Assembly: GCF_003966225.1 (NCBI RefSeq)
Contig: NZ_RXNU01000003.1
Location: 473,007 to 537,006, forward strand
DNA from: Shewanella canadensis
Lineage (GTDB): Bacteria > Pseudomonadota > Gammaproteobacteria > Enterobacterales > Shewanellaceae
DNA: 64,000 nt
Direction of reading: 5' to 3'
Made by a program: the position numbers and the translations under genes. The notes under the pieces are model-generated. The model made no database searches. It worked only from the letters and a program-made list of their open reading frames with translations, and was not told the DNA's origin. Positions 34,564-44,367 of this stretch are shown here, piece after piece; positions within the stretch are counted from its first letter, which is position 1, and every line of letters begins with the position of its first letter.

Positions 34564-36393
34564 ATGCCCTCTACATTTGATTCAAAGTTGTTTCTAAAAA
34601 CCGTCTCCTCATCGCCGGGTGTTTACCGAATGTATGATGAAGAGGGGACCGTTATCTATGTCGGTAAGGCTAAAGACTTAAAAAAACGGCTGACTTCCTA
34701 TTTTCGCGTCAATCTGCCGAATGTAAAAACTCAGGCGTTGGTTTCACATATCGCCAATATTGATGTCACAGTCACCCACAGCGAAACCGATGCCCTTATT
34801 CTCGAAAATGATTATATCAAGCAGTATATGCCGAGATATAACGTTTTGCTTCGGGATGATAAATCCTACCCTTATATATTATTAAGCGATCACAAGCATC
34901 CAAGGTTAGCGTATCACCGTGGCCCGAAGAGGGATAAAGGCAGCTATTTTGGCCCGTACCCAAATGGCGGCGCGGTAAGGGAGAGCCTTCATTTGCTGCA
35001 GAAGATCTTCCCCATTCGTCAGTGTGATGACCTTTATTATAAATCTCGTTCGCGGCCCTGTTTGCAATATCAAATAGGTCGGTGCTGTGCGCCCTGTGTG
35101 AATAAAGTCAGCGATGAAGAGTATGCAGTGCAGGTCAAGTTGGCGAGTCTATTCCTGAAAGGAAAAGATCTGCAGGTGATGACTGAACTGGTTTCTAAGA
35201 TGGAGACCTCTGCGCTGGCTCTGGAGTATGAACAAGCGGCGAGTTACAGAGACCAAATAGCTGCCTTAAGGAGAGTGGCTGAACAGCAAGAGGTGTCAAA
35301 CACCTCCGGCGATATGGATGTTATTGGTGCTTACTATGCCTCTGGTGTTGCTTGCTTTCATCTTTTGTTTATTCGAGAGGGTAAAATATTTGGTAGTAGA
35401 AGCTATTATCCAAGTGTCCCAGCAGAAACGGAGTTAGATGAAGTTCTCAGCGCATTTATGATCCAATTCTATCTCAACTCAGATAGTCAGCGGACCGTGC
35501 CTAAAGAGATACTATTAAGCCATGGGTTTGATGACCTTCCGGAGTTGGAGCGGGCAATACAGACGGCGCTCGAGAAGAAGGTAGAGATTAAAACTAATGT
35601 TCGCAGTGAAAGAGCAAACTTTCTACGACTCGCGGTGACGAATGCAACAAATGCGGTGAACACTCGTTTGTCCCATAAAAATACGGTTGAGCAACGTTTC
35701 TTGTTACTTGAAGAAGCTTTGGAAGTGTCGACACTGATCCAACGGATGGAATGTTTCGACATCAGTCATACAATGGGAGAGAGTACCGTAGCGTCTTGTG
35801 TCGTATTTGATCGAGAAGGGCCCAATAAAGCGGATTATCGACGTTACAATATCAATGGGATCACGCCGGGTGATGACTACGCCGCTATGAAGCAGGCGAT
35901 AACGAGACGATTTGATAAAATTGATAAAAATGGCAAAATCCCCGATCTGTTATTCATCGATGGTGGAACGGGTCAGCTTCGTATCGCACAAAAAATTGTA
36001 GATGAAAAGTTTGTCGATATCGACAAAACACCAATGCTCATTGGTGTTGCAAAAGGTGAGGGGAGAAAACCTGGCTTAGAGACGCTGATATATGGTGAAA
36101 ATGAGCAATCATTCACTATCCCTGCTGACTCAGGAGCATTACACCTTATTCAGCATATTCGCGATGAATCACATCGATTTGCCATTACTGGCCACAGAAA
36201 TAAACGTCAGAAAACAAGAAATACCTCCACCTTAGAGTCTATTGCGGGAGTCGGGCCTAAACGCCGTAAAGCACTTTTGCAATATTTAGGTGGTATACAG
36301 GAAGTTAAGGGCGCAAGTGTGGCTGAACTGGCTAAAGTACCCGGTATTAGTTTAGAAATGGCACAAACGATACATGATTCATTGCGAGGGTAG
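34564..36393 (+). CDS. uvrC: Excinuclease ABC subunit C
   Basis: A 609-residue nuclease of nucleotide excision repair that cuts on both sides of the lesion after UvrAB loading. The N-terminal GIY-YIG domain begins at [29 protein letters not shown] and makes the 3' cut; the UvrB-binding region is near residues 200-240; the RNase H-like domain with [13 protein letters not shown] and [10 protein letters not shown] makes the 5' cut; two helix-hairpin-helix motifs end the protein ([15 protein letters not shown]). The ATG at 34564 fits the E. coli start; an in-frame TTG lies three codons before. Confidence 0.97.
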   Translation: MPSTFDSKLFLKTVSSSPGVYRMYDEEGTVIYVGKAKDLKKRLTSYFRVNLPNVKTQALVSHIANIDVTVTHSETDALILENDYIKQYMPRYNVLLRDDKSYPYILLSDHKHPRLAYHRGPKRDKGSYFGPYPNGGAVRESLHLLQKIFPIRQCDDLYYKSRSRPCLQYQIGRCCAPCVNKVSDEEYAVQVKLASLFLKGKDLQVMTELVSKMETSALALEYEQAASYRDQIAALRRVAEQQEVSNTSGDMDVIGAYYASGVACFHLLFIREGKIFGSRSYYPSVPAETELDEVLSAFMIQFYLNSDSQRTVPKEILLSHGFDDLPELERAIQTALEKKVEIKTNVRSERANFLRLAVTNATNAVNTRLSHKNTVEQRFLLLEEALEVSTLIQRMECFDISHTMGESTVASCVVFDREGPNKADYRRYNINGITPGDDYAAMKQAITRRFDKIDKNGKIPDLLFIDGGTGQLRIAQKIVDEKFVDIDKTPMLIGVAKGEGRKPGLETLIYGENEQSFTIPADSGALHLIQHIRDESHRFAITGHRNKRQKTRNTSTLESIAGVGPKRRKALLQYLGGIQEVKGASVAELAKVPGISLEMAQTIHDSLRG

Positions 36394-36440
36394 TAAAATT
36401 AAGGCAAGATTGTCGCTGCTTTTAAACTATTGGTTTTCTC

Positions 36441-36998
36441 ATGCCGTTTAACATACCTATAGCGTTAACTCTTTTCAGGTTATTTTTATTGCCTGTTTTT
36501 GTGGTTATTTTTTATCTCCCATACTCTTGGTCGCCTTTTGTTGCCGCCTTTGTATTCTGGCTGGCAGCGGTTACAGATGCACTCGATGGTTATGCCGCCA
36601 GGAAGCTAAAGCAATCGACACGCTTTGGTGCCTTCTTAGACCCGGTTGCCGATAAGATCATGGTAACAACAGCACTCGTATTACTTGTGGCCGAGTATAA
36701 TAGTGTATGGTTGACACTACCGGCGCTCTTTATGATTGGTAGAGAAATTGTTATTTCGGCATTGAGAGAATGGATGGCTGAAATAGGTAAGCGGGGCGCT
36801 GTTGCCGTCTCATGGATTGGAAAATACAAGACCGCAGCCCAGATGATTGCAATCATTGGTTTGATTTGGAAACCGAATGACTTCCTAACTTATGCCGCCT
36901 ACGGTTTGTTCTACGTCGCAACCGTGCTAACTTTCTGGTCTATGATGAGTTACATTCTTGCCGCCTGGGGCGATCTCACTGCTGAATCGGATAATTAA
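36441..36998 (+). CDS. pgsA: Phosphatidylglycerophosphate synthase
   Basis: A 185-residue integral membrane enzyme that makes phosphatidylglycerol phosphate from CDP-diacylglycerol and glycerol 3-phosphate, the first step to phosphatidylglycerol. The CDP-alcohol phosphotransferase signature is complete: [20 protein letters not shown] followed by LDPVADK, with its metal-binding aspartates. Four or five membrane helices are visible. It is 47 bp after uvrC and precedes the tRNA-Gly-Cys-Leu cluster, as in E. coli. Confidence 0.96.
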   Translation: MPFNIPIALTLFRLFLLPVFVVIFYLPYSWSPFVAAFVFWLAAVTDALDGYAARKLKQSTRFGAFLDPVADKIMVTTALVLLVAEYNSVWLTLPALFMIGREIVISALREWMAEIGKRGAVAVSWIGKYKTAAQMIAIIGLIWKPNDFLTYAAYGLFYVATVLTFWSMMSYILAAWGDLTAESDN

Positions 36999-37051
36999 AA
37001 TGCAATGAGACTATTTAGTGTGCAAGCAGTCATTTATCATCAAATATGCGA

Positions 37052-37079
37052 TTGACTCTTGTGCCTAAATCGGTAGAAT
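37052..37079 (+). promoter_or_regulatory. Promoter of the tRNA-Gly-Cys-Leu operon
   Basis: TTGACT (37052-37057) and TAGAAT (37074-37079) with a 16-bp spacer, about 60 bp before tRNA-Gly. Confidence 0.7.
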
Positions 37080-37140
37080 GCCATTTCGCAGTCAGGGGAA
37101 AGCAGCAATGCAAAACCTACTGAAGATAAAAAAGTTTAAA

Positions 37141-37216
37141 GCGACATTAGCTCAGTTGGTAGAGCGATACCTTGCCAAGGTATAGGTCATCGGTTCGAAC
37201 CCGATATGTCGCTCCA
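37141..37216 (+). tRNA. glyW: tRNA-Gly(GCC)
   Basis: A 76-nt gene with encoded CCA. Acceptor GCGACAT pairs with ATGTCGC; anticodon loop TTGCCAA gives GCC. First of three tRNAs after pgsA; corresponds to E. coli glyW. Confidence 0.98.
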
Positions 37217-37246
37217 AATTCTCTCTTGAGAATTGCAAGAAAATAT

Positions 37247-37320
37247 GGCGCGATGGCAGAATGGCTATGCTGCGGATTGCAAATCCGTCGATCTCGGTTC
37301 GACTCCGGGTCGCGCCTCCA
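37247..37320 (+). tRNA. cysT: tRNA-Cys(GCA)
   Basis: A 74-nt gene with encoded CCA. Acceptor GGCGCGA pairs with TCGCGCC; anticodon loop ATTGCAAA gives GCA. Corresponds to E. coli cysT in the same operon. Confidence 0.98.
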
Positions 37321-37404
37321 TATTAGATTGTGGTGAGTTTGTTTTTGAATAAGAGCAAACAGTATTAACTATCGATAATACGTATCATCAGAATCAACGA
37401 GTTT

Positions 37405-37490
37405 GCCCGAGTGGTGGAATCGGTAGACACAAGGGATTTAAAATCCCTCGCTGAATAAGCGTGCCGGTTCAAGTCCGGCCTCGGGTACCA
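37405..37490 (+). tRNA. leuZ: tRNA-Leu(UAA)
   Basis: An 86-nt class II gene with encoded CCA. Anticodon loop TTTAAAA between GGGAT and ATCCC gives UAA; the variable arm CGCTGAATAAGCG is short. The first acceptor pair is G-T, as in E. coli leuZ. Three altered copies follow. Confidence 0.98.
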
Positions 37491-37514
37491 TCATTCTCTT
37501 AGAGATTGAGCATG

Positions 37515-37544
37515 AAAGCCTCAACGAAAGTTGGGGCTTTTTTG
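37515..37544 (+). terminator. Terminator of the tRNA-Gly-Cys-Leu operon
   Basis: AAAGCCTCAAC-GAAA-GTTGGGGCTTT with one G-T pair, followed by T. Note the same GAAA loop as in the Ser loci. Confidence 0.92.
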
Positions 37545-37576
37545 TATTCCAAATTCAGTATGTAAGAAGCAAATAA

Positions 37577-37634
37577 TAAAATCCCTCGCGCCGTTGATAT
37601 ACACGTACCGGTGCTGGTCCGGCCTCGGGTACCA
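37577..37634 (+). pseudogene. Altered tRNA-Leu copy 1
   Basis: From the anticodon loop on it follows tRNA-Leu (TAAAATCCCTCGC) and it ends with an intact GTCCGGCCTCGGGTACCA, but the variable arm and left T-arm are replaced. The 5' half is missing. Confidence 0.75.
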
Positions 37635-37640
37635 TCATTC

Positions 37641-37670
37641 AAGCCCTGACTTATTGTCAGGGCTTTTTTG
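37641..37670 (+). terminator. Terminator of altered Leu copy 1
   Basis: AAGCCCTGAC-TTATT-GTCAGGGCTT, a 10-bp perfect stem followed by T. Confidence 0.9.
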
Positions 37671-37699
37671 TATCTGCAGAATGATGTAGGTAATTATAT

Positions 37700-37774
37700 G
37701 GATTTAGAATCCCTCGCGCCGTTGAAATACACGTGCCAGTTCACTCTCTATTACAAGAAGGGCTTCGGGTACCA
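37700..37774 (+). pseudogene. Altered tRNA-Leu copy 2
   Basis: Starts GGATTTAGAATCCCTCGC from the anticodon arm, shares the variable-arm replacement CGCCGTTGA(A/T)ATACACGT with copy 1, has a rewritten T-arm (CACTCTCTATTACAAGAAGG) and ends CTTCGGGTACCA. Confidence 0.7.
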
Positions 37775-37801
37775 TCATTCTCTTTGATATGAACAGTAGC
37801 C

Positions 37802-37821
37802 CTGACTTGCGTCAGTTTTTT
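37802..37821 (+). terminator. Remnant terminator of altered Leu copy 2
   Basis: CTGAC-TTGC-GTCAG, a 5-bp stem followed by six T. The outer left arm (AGCC) no longer has its partner, so it looks like a shortened version of the hairpin at 37641. Confidence 0.6.
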
Positions 37822-37851
37822 GTACCTGCAGAATGATGAAGGTGAAGATAT

Positions 37852-37905
37852 GGATTTAAAATCCTTCGCACTCTCAATAATGCAGGGCCAATTCACTCTC
37901 CATGA
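37852..37905 (+). pseudogene. Altered tRNA-Leu copy 3, most decayed
   Basis: GGATTTAAAATCCTTCGC is still recognisable as the anticodon arm, and AATTCACTCTC(C/T)AT matches the rewritten T-arm of copy 2; the acceptor end is lost. The gap from here to 38153 shows nothing else. Confidence 0.6.
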
Positions 37906-38153
37906 CAACCATAGTTTACAAGAGCGGTGAGCCATGTGCGAAAGTCCCAACACCTCATCGCTATGTAACTTTTGTTTCGCTGTTGTTACATTTTGCAGGC
38001 TTTCATGTTGAAGTATTCATGCACGGTAGCGATTAATTTGTGTTGATGGCTTTTAAGGAGGATTATCCCTCTGTTTCTCGTGACGCTGGAAACTCAATAG
38101 CGGTATAATGTATATCTTATTGGCTGTTAACGTGATTAAAGGTAATAGTGGTA

Positions 38154-38747
38154 ATGAAGTACACCATTTCTAAGGGCTTTACTCTGATAGAGCTTGTTGT
38201 CGTGATCATTATTTTGGGAATTTTGTCTGTCGTGGCGCTCCCTAAGTTTATGAGTTTGGGGCAAGATGCACATGACTCGGCGGCTAAAGGTGCTTTTGGC
38301 GCATTTCGTTCGGGTGTGAGTCTGTACCACAGCTGTTGGGCCGCTTCGGGAGCCAGTAATCGTGTGGAAGATTTGGCTTGTTATGGCGATGGGACATTGG
38401 ATTCGAGTAAGACGGGTTACCCGTTGAGTACGAAAAACGGTGGCGATGGCACTGTATTAACCGGAGATAATTGCAGGCAAATCTGGACAGGTTTGATGGA
38501 AGGGGATGAGTACGTGCTTAGAAACCTGGGGGCTGCCGATGATTTTGGTCCTGAAACCGACATAGTCTATTGGTATGCTGGTGGTCAATTATATAAAGGT
38601 GATGGTACGCCAAATGAGTCTACTTATTGTTTCTATGATTATATCTCCGATAATCGCTCTAAAGTAGAGCATTGGCAGCTTAGGTATGTACCAAGCACAG
38701 GTAAGACCTTGATCACCAGGGCTACTCAAAGTTCAAAGGCTCCTTGA
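38154..38747 (+). CDS. Type IV prepilin-like protein
   Basis: A 197-residue protein with a class III signal: MKYTISKG, cleaved after Gly8, followed by FTLIELVVVIIILGILSVVAL with the conserved Glu at position 5 of the mature form. This helix is shared by type IV pilins, MSHA pilins and type II secretion pseudopilins. The C-terminal domain has four cysteines that could pair. There are no other pilus genes nearby, so it must use machinery encoded elsewhere. The start at 38154 is chosen because it gives the short leader. A terminator follows. Confidence 0.88.
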   Translation: MKYTISKGFTLIELVVVIIILGILSVVALPKFMSLGQDAHDSAAKGAFGAFRSGVSLYHSCWAASGASNRVEDLACYGDGTLDSSKTGYPLSTKNGGDGTVLTGDNCRQIWTGLMEGDEYVLRNLGAADDFGPETDIVYWYAGGQLYKGDGTPNESTYCFYDYISDNRSKVEHWQLRYVPSTGKTLITRATQSSKAP

Positions 38748-38766
38748 TTTAATTGTTATCTTTCGT

Positions 38767-38818
38767 GGCCGATGAATATAGAGCAAAGTTTTTTTGTTCA
38801 TCGGCCCATCATTTTTTT
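38767..38818 (+). terminator. Terminator after the prepilin gene
   Basis: GGCCGATGAA pairs with TTCATCGGCC (10 bp, 20-nt loop), followed after four bases by seven T. Confidence 0.85.
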
Positions 38819-38947
38819 GATTTATTCCGTTTCAAATCTCTTCTGTGTATTTTCCTCGCATGCCTTAAATTTTGCCATACTTGTATCAACTGCATCAGGA
38901 AAGTATGACGATTACTCACCCTGTGCTTGATATTAGAGAGGGGAATT

Positions 38948-40345
38948 ATGGCGCTAAGAAATCTTGTTTGGTTGATATGCACCGGCTTTCTATTGGTTCT
39001 GTATGTAACTCCAGTTGCAGCAATGGACAGAAGCGATGCCGGGCTGAACTCTCTACGCTATCAGCTACAGCTAGTAAACTTAGTCAGACCAAGTAAGCAG
39101 TCTGAAGATTCCTATCGAATATTACGAAGCGGTACAGTGCAGGAGAAACTCGACAGAGTCGGCGGTATTCAAGCTGACTTGAAATATTTTTGGCAAAATA
39201 AAAATATTCCTAATGATGCCAATAGGCTAGATGACACAGAGGATCTTTACCAACGTGCCATCTCTTTAGAACCCACTTCGAGTGATTACCTTCCCGTTAG
39301 CAATAGACTGCGTTACTTGCTATGGCTAAGCGAGCATTATCCCTGGAAACCACTTGTTATTGGTGGCTGGCTTAAAGAGGGCGATTATCATAAATCGATA
39401 CCTGAGATAAGTTTTCGGCTCAACATGCTAGGCGATTTAGATAGCTATGACAGAAACAACAAGCAACTGAACCGAACACTTGCAACTAGTTTACTGCGTT
39501 TCCAGCGACGACATGGTTTAAAGCAAGATGCGATAATAGGGCCTGAGACCTTGAGATGGTTGAATGCTTCGCCTAAGAATCGAGCGCGTTTATTAGCAAA
39601 CAACTTCTTAAAAAAATCCAGTTACTTAGCCTCATTGGATAGTCGATTTTTACTGATTAATATCCCGGCATTTGAGATGGTACTCGTTGACCATGATGAG
39701 ATACAGCTAAAATCCAGGGTCATTGTCGGTAAACCCTATCGTCAAACTCCCATGTTGAGTAGTCAAATATCTAATGTTGTTCTCAACCCCAGTTGGCGGG
39801 TACCCAGACGCCTGCTTTGGCGAGATCTATTACCTAAGGTGAGAGAGAATGGTAGCTATATTACTCAACGAAATTTTGATGTGTTCGATGCTAAAGGCGT
39901 GATCATTGAGAAAAGCCCTGATGAGTGGCAAGAGTTAGCCCAAGGCCGCTTTCCGTATCGATTGGTACAGAGACCCGGTGAAGAGAATACATTAGGGCGG
40001 TACAAATTTTACTTTGCAAATGACTACAATGTTTACCTTCATGATACCGTCGACAAATCTCTGTTTGAAGAGTCTAACAGAGCGTTGTCATCTGGCTGTA
40101 TTCGGGTCGAAAATGTGGAGAGCCTGGCAAATTGGATGGCATCGAATTTAGTCAGGGATAAGCAAACCTGGGTAGATATGCAAGTTGAGAGGCAAAAAAC
40201 ACAATGGTTTTCTCTCGATGACTCCTTAGCCGTACATTTAGTATACTGGACCGCATGGATAGATAGTGAAGGGGACTCGCAATTTAGAAATGATATTTAT
40301 AACCAAAATTCAACAGGTAACCTTGCTTTAATCGAAAATCGATAG
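38948..40345 (+). CDS. ldtD: L,D-transpeptidase LdtD (YcbB) homologue
   Basis: A 465-residue periplasmic enzyme that makes 3-3 cross-links in peptidoglycan. Signal segment in residues 1-28 (ending VAAM), a peptidoglycan-binding helical domain near residues 165-215 (LLRFQRRHGLKQDAIIGPET), and the YkuD catalytic domain near 235-410 with HDT and the active-site Cys384 in SSGCIRVE. It is shorter than E. coli LdtD (615) mostly at the N-terminal side. The ATG at 38948 has GAGAGGGG as ribosome site. mepK follows, as in E. coli. Confidence 0.93.
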   Translation: MALRNLVWLICTGFLLVLYVTPVAAMDRSDAGLNSLRYQLQLVNLVRPSKQSEDSYRILRSGTVQEKLDRVGGIQADLKYFWQNKNIPNDANRLDDTEDLYQRAISLEPTSSDYLPVSNRLRYLLWLSEHYPWKPLVIGGWLKEGDYHKSIPEISFRLNMLGDLDSYDRNNKQLNRTLATSLLRFQRRHGLKQDAIIGPETLRWLNASPKNRARLLANNFLKKSSYLASLDSRFLLINIPAFEMVLVDHDEIQLKSRVIVGKPYRQTPMLSSQISNVVLNPSWRVPRRLLWRDLLPKVRENGSYITQRNFDVFDAKGVIIEKSPDEWQELAQGRFPYRLVQRPGEENTLGRYKFYFANDYNVYLHDTVDKSLFEESNRALSSGCIRVENVESLANWMASNLVRDKQTWVDMQVERQKTQWFSLDDSLAVHLVYWTAWIDSEGDSQFRNDIYNQNSTGNLALIENR

Positions 40346-40455
40346 TTCAAAGCAAATCCTCACGTCGTTATCGCTTGTCTCGTTAACTTGATTTCACCGC
40401 CAATAACGTTTAGTTTATTGGCATTCGTGATTAAAAAGTAGGCAGTGGTGGTAGT

Positions 40456-41004
40456 GTGTCAATAGTATGTCCAGCCCGTAGGCAGTTGTTGTTAGGCCTT
40501 GGTGGCGTTGCAATGTTTTCAATGATCCCCTCAAAAGTACAGGCAAGTCGATCGACTACAGGAGTGCGAAGCTTAGGTTTTCGTAACTTACATACCGGGG
40601 AGCGTGGGCAAGGAAGCTATTGGATAGATGGAAATTATCAAAGTGGTATCCTATCGGATTTCAGTCATATTTTAAGGGATCATAGGCGCAATGAGTCGGC
40701 CCCTATGGATAAACGATTATATGACCTCCTGTTTAAGTTAAAAGAATCGCTAAATGTGGATCAAGACTTTAATGTTATCTCAGGATATCGGTCGCCTAAA
40801 ACCAATGCCATGTTAGCTTCAAAAAGTAATGGTGTTGCGAAGAAGAGCTACCATATGAAGGGAATGGCGATGGATATTGTGATCCCTGATGTAAAGTTGA
40901 GCCATCTGCGTGAAGCTGCCATAGAGTTAAAGTTAGGTGGAGTGGGCTATTATCCTCAGTCAGGGTTTGTCCATGTCGATACTGGCCCCGTTCGTACTTG
41001 GTAG
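40456..41004 (+). CDS. mepK: Murein endopeptidase MepK (YcbK, DUF882)
   Basis: A 182-residue exported peptidase of the M15/DUF882 group that cleaves 3-3 and 4-3 cross-links, the opposite activity of LdtD next door. The N-terminus ARRQLLLGLGGVAMF has a twin-arginine-like pattern. Zinc ligands are likely in SGYRSPKTN, SYHMKGMAMDI (His and Asp) and FVHVDTG (His). It starts at GTG 40456, 110 bp after ldtD. Assignment is firm. Confidence 0.93.
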   Translation: MSIVCPARRQLLLGLGGVAMFSMIPSKVQASRSTTGVRSLGFRNLHTGERGQGSYWIDGNYQSGILSDFSHILRDHRRNESAPMDKRLYDLLFKLKESLNVDQDFNVISGYRSPKTNAMLASKSNGVAKKSYHMKGMAMDIVIPDVKLSHLREAAIELKLGGVGYYPQSGFVHVDTGPVRTW

Positions 41005-41145
41005 GATGTTGAACTTAATTTTTTTGGTATTAAACAGTTTGTTAGTTGATTAATGCTGTGTTAGTATATTGCCGCTTCAAAAATCAGTCTTCGTTGGTCG
41101 AAAATGGGGACTACCTGAAATTTATTTTATTTAAGTGAGTAAACT

Positions 41146-41433
41146 ATGTCTTATACTATCGCAGCTGAAATCCGCACTGAAATCGGGAAAGGTTCGAGCC
41201 GCCGCCTACGTCATGCGAACAAAGTTCCTGCTGTTATCTATGGTGCTGGTAAAGAGCCTATCTCTATCAAGTTCGACCATAAAGATATCATCAATATCCA
41301 AGAAAATGCTGATTTCTACTCAAGCGACCTAACTATCACTGTTGATGGTAACGACGTTAAAGTACGTGTGCAGGCAATGCAGCGTCATGCATTCAAAGGC
41401 CTTATTGAGCACATCGATTTCAAATTCGCATAA
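41146..41433 (+). CDS. rplY: 50S ribosomal protein L25
   Basis: A 95-residue protein of the short single-domain L25 type that binds 5S rRNA, beginning [22 protein letters not shown] and including [13 protein letters not shown]. It is preceded by a weak AAGTGAG ribosome site and followed by a strong terminator. Confidence 0.97.
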   Translation: MSYTIAAEIRTEIGKGSSRRLRHANKVPAVIYGAGKEPISIKFDHKDIINIQENADFYSSDLTITVDGNDVKVRVQAMQRHAFKGLIEHIDFKFA

Positions 41434-41452
41434 GTTGCGACATTGAAATTTA

Positions 41453-41476
41453 AAAGCGCCTATTGGCGCTTTTTTT
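41453..41476 (+). terminator. Terminator after rplY
   Basis: AAAGCGCC-TATT-GGCGCTTT followed by T, between rplY and the convergent spoVR-type gene; it could serve both strands. Confidence 0.92.
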
Positions 41477-41515
41477 ATATCTGTAAACTAATACCTGATT
41501 CAGAAAGTCAGCGTT

Positions 41516-43036
41516 TTATTCCTCGGCTTGTTTATCCGGGCAAGAGGCTATGATAGTTAGCCCTCCCTCTTCGCTAGACTCTTCGAGTCTTACATCAAAT
41601 CCCCAGAGTCTATGTAGGTGCTTCACGACTTCATGGCGACTTTTGGCCAGTGGTATTCTGTTAGTCGGTATATACCTTAATGTTAATGAGCGGTCTCCGG
41701 TAATATCCACTTTTTGAACTTGAATGTTAGGCTCTATGTTGGAGAGGTTATATTGTTGCGACAACATCTGACGGATATCTTTATACCCTTGCTCATCATG
41801 GATGGCAGAGACTGACAAGTAGTTTTTTTTATCATCGTCAAGAATGCTAAAAAGCTTGAATTGCCTGATTATATTAGGTGAAAGATATTGGCTGATGAAG
41901 CTCTCGTCTTTAAAGTTCTGCATTGCAAAATGTAATGTTTCTAACCAATCGCTGCCGGCAATATCAGGAAACCAAAGCTTATCTTCTTCGGTAGGAGACT
42001 CACAAATTCTCCTTATATCCACGAACATATTAAACCCTAAGGCGTATGGGTTAATCCCACTATAGTAGGGACTGTTGTAGCTAGGCTGTACAATGACATT
42101 GGTATGATTTTGAAGAAACTCCATCATAAATCTATCGGTAACTACGCCATCGTCATAGAGATGGTTGAGAATCGTATAATGCCAAAAAGTGGCCCAGCCC
42201 TCATTCATTACCTGAGTTTGTTTCTGAGGGTAAAAATACTGGCCCATTTTTCTTACTATCCGAACTATCTCTCTTTGCCAGGGTTCTAACAAAGGTGCAT
42301 TCTTCTCAATAAAATAGAGAATGTTTTCCTGGGGCTCATCAGGAAAGTTGAAGGCTTCTTTTTCGATATCATCATGAGGCGTTAAGGGGATGGTTCGCCA
42401 TAGGTCATTGACTTGGCTCTGCAGGTATTCTTCTCTCTCTTTTTGTCTTAGCTGCTCCTCTTTGAAAGAAATTTCACTCGGACGCTTATAGCGATCGACG
42501 CCATAGTTCATTAACGCATGGCAGGAGTCGACGATAAGCTCAACTTGGTTTGTTCCGTGGGTTTCCTCGCATTGACTGATGTAGTTTTTCGCAAAAACCA
42601 GATAGTCAATAATCGAACTGGCATCAGTCCAGGTTTTAAAGAGATAATTATTCTTGAAGAAGCTATTGTGGCCGAAACTTGCATGTGCCATCACAAGGGC
42701 TTGCATTGTGATGGTATTCTCCTCCATAAGGTAGGCGATGCAGGGATCTGAGTTAATCACTATCTCATAGGCCAGGCCCATCTGTCCTCGTTTATAGCTT
42801 TGCTCCGTTTCGATAAACTTTTTCCCAAAGGACCAGTGGGTATAACCTATTGGCATGCCAATGCCGGCATAAGCATCCATCATCTGCTCGGCTGTTATGA
42901 CCTCTATCTGGTTTGGATAAGATTCAAGCTTATAATGTGCAGCCACTCTTTCGATTTCAGTTAAATAAGACTGAAGTAGCTCGAAGTTCCAATCGGGCCC
43001 GTCATCGAGTGGAGTTCTCTTTTTTTTAGCATCCAT
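41516..43036 (-). CDS. SpoVR/YcgB family protein
   Basis: A 506-residue cytosolic protein of the SpoVR family. Motifs include YPNQIEVITAEQMMDAYAG, the central MNEGWATFWHYTILN with a possible metal-binding HxxxN, and YNSPYYSGINPYALGF. SpoVR affects spore cortex in Bacillus; in proteobacteria it is coexpressed with yeaG and yeaH in starvation, with no biochemical role established. It is last in a three-gene operon, 9 bp after the YeaH stop. Confidence 0.93.
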   Translation of the reverse strand: MDAKKKRTPLDDGPDWNFELLQSYLTEIERVAAHYKLESYPNQIEVITAEQMMDAYAGIGMPIGYTHWSFGKKFIETEQSYKRGQMGLAYEIVINSDPCIAYLMEENTITMQALVMAHASFGHNSFFKNNYLFKTWTDASSIIDYLVFAKNYISQCEETHGTNQVELIVDSCHALMNYGVDRYKRPSEISFKEEQLRQKEREEYLQSQVNDLWRTIPLTPHDDIEKEAFNFPDEPQENILYFIEKNAPLLEPWQREIVRIVRKMGQYFYPQKQTQVMNEGWATFWHYTILNHLYDDGVVTDRFMMEFLQNHTNVIVQPSYNSPYYSGINPYALGFNMFVDIRRICESPTEEDKLWFPDIAGSDWLETLHFAMQNFKDESFISQYLSPNIIRQFKLFSILDDDKKNYLSVSAIHDEQGYKDIRQMLSQQYNLSNIEPNIQVQKVDITGDRSLTLRYIPTNRIPLAKSRHEVVKHLHRLWGFDVRLEESSEEGGLTIIASCPDKQAEE

Positions 43037-43045
43037 AGCGCCCCC

Positions 43046-44314
43046 TTAAACTGCTTGCTTCTTAAATAGTTCTCTAAATACCGGGTATATATCTTCCGCC
43101 TGTTTAATATGCTGGACGGCGATGTTATCAAACGACTTTTGGAGGTTTTCATACTCCCGCCAGAGTGTTTGATGGGCGCGGTTAGTGATCTCTATGTAAC
43201 TAAAATATCTCACCACCGGAAGGAGGTTTTTTTCAAGGATCTGTTTACATCCGGGGGAGTCATCAGCCCAATTGTCACCATCAGATGCCTGTGCTGCATA
43301 GATATTCCATTCGCTTTCTGGATAACGCTCTTTTTGTATTTTATGCATGAGTTTTAATGCACTCGATACAATAGTGCCACCTGTTTCCTGTGAATAGAAA
43401 AACTCGTGTTCATCAACCTCTTTAGCTTGGGTGTGGTGGCGTATATAGACAACGTCAAGATTCTTATAGGTTCGGGTTAGAAAAAGGTAGAGCAGAATAT
43501 AAAAGCGCTTGGCCATATCCTTAGTTGCCTGATCCATCGAACCGGACACATCCATCAGACAGAACATGACAGCCTGACTCGAAGGTATCTCGCGTTTGGC
43601 GAAGTTGTTGTACCTGAGATCAAACGTATCTATAAAGGGAACCCTGTCTATCTTCTGCTTTAGCTCTTCTATCTGCTCCTTGATGAGTAGAATTCTTTCC
43701 GCTTCTGCTCCTGGTGTATTTTCCAGCTCTTCAAGCTCTTTCTCTAGTAGGCTAAGTTGGGCCTTCTTCGAGGAGGTCATTGCAATTCTGCGGGCTAATG
43801 ATGAGCGCAGTGAGCGTACAATATTGATATTTGCTGGCACACCATCATTGGTAAAGCCGGCACGATAGGTTTGGTATTCAACCAATTTGTTTAGACGATT
43901 ATTTTGTAAGTTGGGTAACTCGAGATCTTCAAATAATAACTCAAGGTACTCATCCTTAGATATCTGGAAAACAAAATCATCTTCCCCTTCACCAGAATCG
44001 GACGCATCTCCCTGTCCGGAACCTTGCCCTGTGCCAGAAGGTGGTCGCTCAATTTTATCTCCTCTGGTAAATTGATCATTACCCGGGTGTACCCGCTCCT
44101 TAACACCTCCTTGTCCTTGATGAAAGAAAGGTTCACTAATGTCTTTCGTCGGGATCCCGATTTTTTCGCCCTTATCAACATCGGTAACACTGCGTCGAGT
44201 GACGGCATCACTCACCGCTTTTTTTATTTGCTGCTTGTATCTGTTGATAAATCGTTGACGATTAACCGTGCTTTTTCCCTTAGCATTGAGTCGTCTATCT
44301 ATGAAATTCGCCAT
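43046..44314 (-). CDS. YeaH/YhbH (DUF444) family protein
   Basis: A 422-residue protein with a von Willebrand A-like domain near residues 235-400 ([20 protein letters not shown] carries the DxSxS metal site). The start ATG at 44314 gives the family beginning [15 protein letters not shown] and follows a GGGAGGTG ribosome site; the 18 bases upstream are also open. A glycine-, glutamine- and serine-rich linker at about 85-105 is charged. It works with the kinase YeaG; details are not known. Confidence 0.94.
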   Translation of the reverse strand: MANFIDRRLNAKGKSTVNRQRFINRYKQQIKKAVSDAVTRRSVTDVDKGEKIGIPTKDISEPFFHQGQGGVKERVHPGNDQFTRGDKIERPPSGTGQGSGQGDASDSGEGEDDFVFQISKDEYLELLFEDLELPNLQNNRLNKLVEYQTYRAGFTNDGVPANINIVRSLRSSLARRIAMTSSKKAQLSLLEKELEELENTPGAEAERILLIKEQIEELKQKIDRVPFIDTFDLRYNNFAKREIPSSQAVMFCLMDVSGSMDQATKDMAKRFYILLYLFLTRTYKNLDVVYIRHHTQAKEVDEHEFFYSQETGGTIVSSALKLMHKIQKERYPESEWNIYAAQASDGDNWADDSPGCKQILEKNLLPVVRYFSYIEITNRAHQTLWREYENLQKSFDNIAVQHIKQAEDIYPVFRELFKKQAV

Positions 44315-44367
44315 GCGCACCTCCCAAGTCATTGCAGGGAGCGGTTTATGCTCCCTGCATGTCTATT

